From Chloroflexota bacterium (GTDB lineage: Bacteria > Chloroflexota > Dormibacteria > Dormibacterales > Dormibacteraceae): a DNA stretch of 15,381 bases. Where the stretch lies: positions 1 to 15,381 of the forward strand of contig VBJR01000226.1 in NCBI GenBank assembly GCA_005880175.1. Direction: 5' to 3'. Positions 12,457 through 15,381 of the stretch are shown piece by piece (position 1 is the stretch's first letter; the number at the start of each line of letters is the position of its first letter). The notes under the pieces were generated by a model. The model made no database searches. It was not told the DNA's origin and was given only the letters and a program-made list of their open reading frames with translations. The position numbers and the translations under genes were made by a program.

Positions 12457-15381
12457 ATGCTGTTCCTGGAGCGGGCCCGGTTCATCCACATCGGCGCGCC
12501 GGACTGCCGCATCGACGACCTCACCATCTCGGCGCTGGACGACCGGGGCCGGCCGGTGGACACCGTCGTCTGGCTGCGCAACGGCGGCGGCAAGACCGTC
12601 CTGCTCGGCCTGTTCTTCGCGCACCTGCTGCCGGGTGCGCGCGACTTTCTCAAGGGAAAGAAGGAGAACGCCCGCTTCAGTGATCACGTGCTGGACAGCG
12701 ACACCAGCTACGTCACCGCCCGGTGGGTCGGCGACCCGATCCAGCTCTCCCTGACCGGAGAGGACAGCCGTCCCAGGCTCGTCACGGGCCGCGCCGTCGA
12801 GCGGAAGGCCGGGTTCGCCGGCACGACGCTGCCCGACCTCTTCTTCTCGTTCCGGCCGCTCCCCGGTGTGCTCGACCTCGATTCGGTGCCCTGGGCGGTG
12901 GAGGGCCGGCGGCTGGACCTCGCCGGCTTCCACGCCGAGCTGGACCGTCTCTCACGTGCGCACCCGGAGCTGGAGCTGGTGACCACAGACAAGGACGGCG
13001 TGTGGGCGGGCCACCTCCGCCGGCAGGGCCTGGACCCGGAGATCATCCGCTACCAGCTTCAGATGAACGCGGGCGAAGGCGAGGCCGCCACCGGCTTCAT
13101 GCAGTTCCGGACCTCCGACGAGTTCGTGGACTTCGTGGCCGGCGTGGTGACGCCGCGCGAGGCGCTGGACACGATCGAGGGCGAGGTCCGGACGTACGCC
13201 GCCAAGCTGCGCCGCCTGCCGGAGCAGCGCTGCGAGCTGGAGCTGATCGAGCGGGCGCTGCCCGCGCTCCGGGCCCACGGGGACAACGTGGCCGGGAAGG
13301 AGCGGCTGGAGGAGCGGCTGCGCGAGCTGCTGGCTGAGGCGGCGGGGCTGCGCGGCCAGCTCCAGCGCGCGCTGGAGCTGGCCATGGCGGAGACCGCCGA
13401 GGCCGAGGAGCAGCGCCGCCGGCTCGACGAGGAGGCGAACGAGGCGCAGCAGGAGCGCAGCCACCTGAAGGCGCTGGCGCTGGAGGCGGCCTATCTGGTC
13501 GCCGTCCATCGCTGGGAGACGGCCCGCGAGGAGCTGCGGACGGCCTCGGGGCGCAAGGAGCGGCACAAGCGGCAGGCCGAGGACTGGCGACTGTCGGAAC
13601 CGGTAGCGCAGCAGCGAGCGCTGAAGCTCCGGCAGCAAGAGCTGCAGGCGCAGCTCACCGAGCGCGAGCGCGACGCGGAGCCGCGGCGCCTGGCGGCCGA
13701 GCGGGCCGGCTCCGCGCTCCGCCTGCGCCTCCTGGAGCTGGCGGCTGCCGCTCGCCAGGAGGAGCGGAGCCTCCGTGGCCAGGCCAGCGGCCACGGTGAC
13801 CGGTCGCAGGCCGCGTGGCGGGAGGCCGAGCAGGCGGCGGGCGAGCTCGAACGGCTGGAGGCGCAGGTCGCGGATGCAACCAGGCTGCTGCGGGCGCTCG
13901 ACGACGAGCGCGGCCGGCTGCGGACGGCCGGTTTGCTCGGCGCCGGGGAGACCGCTGAGGCGGCGGCGGCGCGCTGGCAGGCCGAGGAGTCGGGCGTCGC
14001 CGGCCGCCTGGTCACCATCGGCCAGCGGCTCAAGACCATCCAGGGCGAGCGCGCCGGGCTCCAGGAACGGCGTCTGGAGGCGGCGGGCGAGCGCAAGGGC
14101 CTGGACGGGGAGCGCCGGCAGGCCGAGGCACGCATCGCCGAGCTGTCCCGCGACCGCGAGGCCCTCTGGGCCGACGCCGCTCTGGGCGAGGTCTGCGAGG
14201 TGGCGCGGCCCGACCTGTGGGCCGAGCGCGAGCGGCTGGAGACCGCGCTGGAGCGTCGCGCGCAGGAGCTGTCGGCCGCGCTCGTCGCCACGGAGCTGGG
14301 CGCCGCGACCGACCGGCACAGCCGGGCGGCCCTGGAGTCAACCGGATACCTGCCGCCGGCGCTCGACGTCGAGCGGGCGCTGGACGTCCTCAAGGAGGCG
14401 GGCGTCGCTACGGCGTATCCCGGCTGGGAGTACCTGCGCCGGATGCGAGCCGAGACGGCCGCCGCCACGCTGATCTCCGCGCCCGAGTTGGCCGGCGGCA
14501 TCCTGCTCAACGACCCCGAGGAGCTGGGCCCGGCGCTCGACGCCCTGGAGGCATCGGGCGTCCACCCGACCAGCGTAGTCGCGCTTGGAGCGGTGGAGGA
14601 GCTGTCCCCCGGCCGCGGCGGTGCCGCCCGGCTGTGGCGTCCCCACCCGGCGCTGCTCGACCGCGCCGCCGGGGAGGACGAGCTGGCACATCTCGCCGAT
14701 CGCCTGTCGGCGGTGGACGACGAGCTCGCCGCGGTGCGCTGCCGGCTGGACGCCGTTCGGGACCTGCGCGCGCGCCTGTCGGTCTTCCACCAGCGGTGGC
14801 CCACCGGAATGCTGACGGCGCTGGATGAGCAGGTGACCGACCTCGATCGGCGAATCCGTGGCGTCGAGGCGCGGGACGAGGCCCTGATGGAGCGGGACGC
14901 CACGCTCGAACAGGACGCCGCCAGCCTGGAGGTCGAGCGCGAGGACCTGCTGAAGCGGAGCCAGCGGATCCCTGCCGTCCTCGCGGAGCTGCGCGGCCTG
15001 GCCTCCAGCGAAATACAGGAGCCGGCGTGGCGCGCCGCCGTCGCCGACGGCCCGGCCCGCATGCAGGCGGCGGCAGACCGCCGGGCGGCGACGCTTCTGG
15101 AGTCCGAGCAGGAGGCGCGCCAGGCCGAGTTGGCTCGGGACGAGGCGGCGAGGAAGCGGGCCACCGCTGAGGAGTGGGAGCGGCAGGCCGGCGGGCTGCC
15201 GTCCGGGGTCGAGGAGGAGCTCGGCCTCGCGGAGCGCTCTCTCGACGAGCTGCGCCAGGTGTGGGAGGACCGGGACCGGGCGTACCGCCGGAAGGTCGGC
15301 GCGGAGGCGATCGCCGCGGCGCTGGACGCGGTGTGCGACCGGCTGCGTGAGCTCGCTCCGCGGACGCGCGCCACCGAGGAG
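12457..15381 (+). CDS. SMC-like coiled-coil ATPase (MukB/JetC-type), 3' end beyond the window
   Basis: 975 residues are visible without a stop, and the gene continues past the window. The N-terminal head (about 1-240) has a P-loop LRNGGGKT at residues 40-47 (Lys46) and the block MNAGEGEAATGFMQFRTSDE, then EFVDFVAGVV, which in SMC-like heads precedes the arm. Residues about 240-625 are a charged heptad coiled coil. Residues about 626-735 (ESTGYLPPALDVERALDVLK, then GVATAYPGWEYL, SAPELAGGILLNDPEELG and PTSVVALGAVEEL) form a compact alpha/beta segment that fits a hinge. From about 736 the returning coil begins. By symmetry some 300-450 more residues are expected, including the C-loop signature, Walker B and D-loop. 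The ATG directly follows the KITE-like stop. The first glycine of the P-loop is leucine here. The family is probably related to, but distinct from, standard JetC and MukB. Confidence 0.85.
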   Translation, partial: MLFLERARFIHIGAPDCRIDDLTISALDDRGRPVDTVVWLRNGGGKTVLLGLFFAHLLPGARDFLKGKKENARFSDHVLDSDTSYVTARWVGDPIQLSLTGEDSRPRLVTGRAVERKAGFAGTTLPDLFFSFRPLPGVLDLDSVPWAVEGRRLDLAGFHAELDRLSRAHPELELVTTDKDGVWAGHLRRQGLDPEIIRYQLQMNAGEGEAATGFMQFRTSDEFVDFVAGVVTPREALDTIEGEVRTYAAKLRRLPEQRCELELIERALPALRAHGDNVAGKERLEERLRELLAEAAGLRGQLQRALELAMAETAEAEEQRRRLDEEANEAQQERSHLKALALEAAYLVAVHRWETAREELRTASGRKERHKRQAEDWRLSEPVAQQRALKLRQQELQAQLTERERDAEPRRLAAERAGSALRLRLLELAAAARQEERSLRGQASGHGDRSQAAWREAEQAAGELERLEAQVADATRLLRALDDERGRLRTAGLLGAGETAEAAAARWQAEESGVAGRLVTIGQRLKTIQGERAGLQERRLEAAGERKGLDGERRQAEARIAELSRDREALWADAALGEVCEVARPDLWAERERLETALERRAQELSAALVATELGAATDRHSRAALESTGYLPPALDVERALDVLKEAGVATAYPGWEYLRRMRAETAAATLISAPELAGGILLNDPEELGPALDALEASGVHPTSVVALGAVEELSPGRGGAARLWRPHPALLDRAAGEDELAHLADRLSAVDDELAAVRCRLDAVRDLRARLSVFHQRWPTGMLTALDEQVTDLDRRIRGVEARDEALMERDATLEQDAASLEVEREDLLKRSQRIPAVLAELRGLASSEIQEPAWRAAVADGPARMQAAADRRAATLLESEQEARQAELARDEAARKRATAEEWERQAGGLPSGVEEELGLAERSLDELRQVWEDRDRAYRRKVGAEAIAAALDAVCDRLRELAPRTRATEE

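Noticed and set aside
13491..15374. A 627-codon minus-strand frame opposite the SMC-like gene
   Set aside because: Ser/Arg-rich shadow of the coiled-coil coding sequence. The plus-strand frame is continuous for 975 codons with head, coil and hinge features.

Overview
The window is uniformly GC-rich, its coding genes are tightly packed with repeated GTGA/ATGA/TGATG stop-start overlaps, and several start codons have a TANNNT-type -10 box only a few bases upstream (leaderless-like transcripts). This points to a high-GC bacterium, most likely an actinomycete-type organism; the taxon is an inference. No rRNA, complete tRNA or CRISPR array is visible.

Left third (1-3500) is mobile-element debris. 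A 5'-truncated IS21-family element reads rightward: the 3' part of istA (103-909), an intact-looking istB (915-1661), two coupled small passenger genes (a multi-cysteine zinc-ribbon protein at 1654-2040 and a 66-residue protein at 2037-2237), a strongly structured non-coding tail (2312-2437), and a right end made of 23-bp iterons finishing near 2603 with the CA expected of an IS21 terminus. About 430 bases follow without a recognisable gene but with tRNA-3'-end-like fragments. Then comes an orphan N-terminal istA fragment on the opposite strand (3035-3382).

Middle (3500-10150) holds a set of poorly characterised housekeeping or accessory genes. A SEC-C zinc-motif protein (+) converges on a two-gene minus-strand operon: a large SNF2 helicase fused to a SWIM zinc-finger protein (8017-4574), then a small conserved protein coupled to it by TGATG. 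Diverging from the helicase is a three-gene coupled operon: a helical-repeat protein resembling the C-terminal part of SWIM-partner proteins, a 46-residue zinc-ribbon microprotein too short for routine gene calling, and a pRiA4b ORF-3-like protein. The SNF2 enzyme has its Walker A and late helicase motifs but no DEAD/DEAH/DEAQ box (motif II), which looks like a clean in-frame loss of about 20-25 residues.

Right third (10262-end) is the most interesting part: a three-gene coupled operon encoding a kleisin-like protein (495 aa), a KITE/MukE-like protein (236 aa) and a giant SMC-like coiled-coil ATPase (at least 975 aa, running off the window). The order and architecture match MukFEB/MksFEB and Wadjet JetABC, condensin-like complexes that restrict plasmids. 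The sequences are diverged, with an unusual P-loop (LRNGGGKT), so this may be an unclassified Wadjet-like or MukBEF-like family. Whether a JetD/MksG-type nuclease gene follows cannot be seen here.
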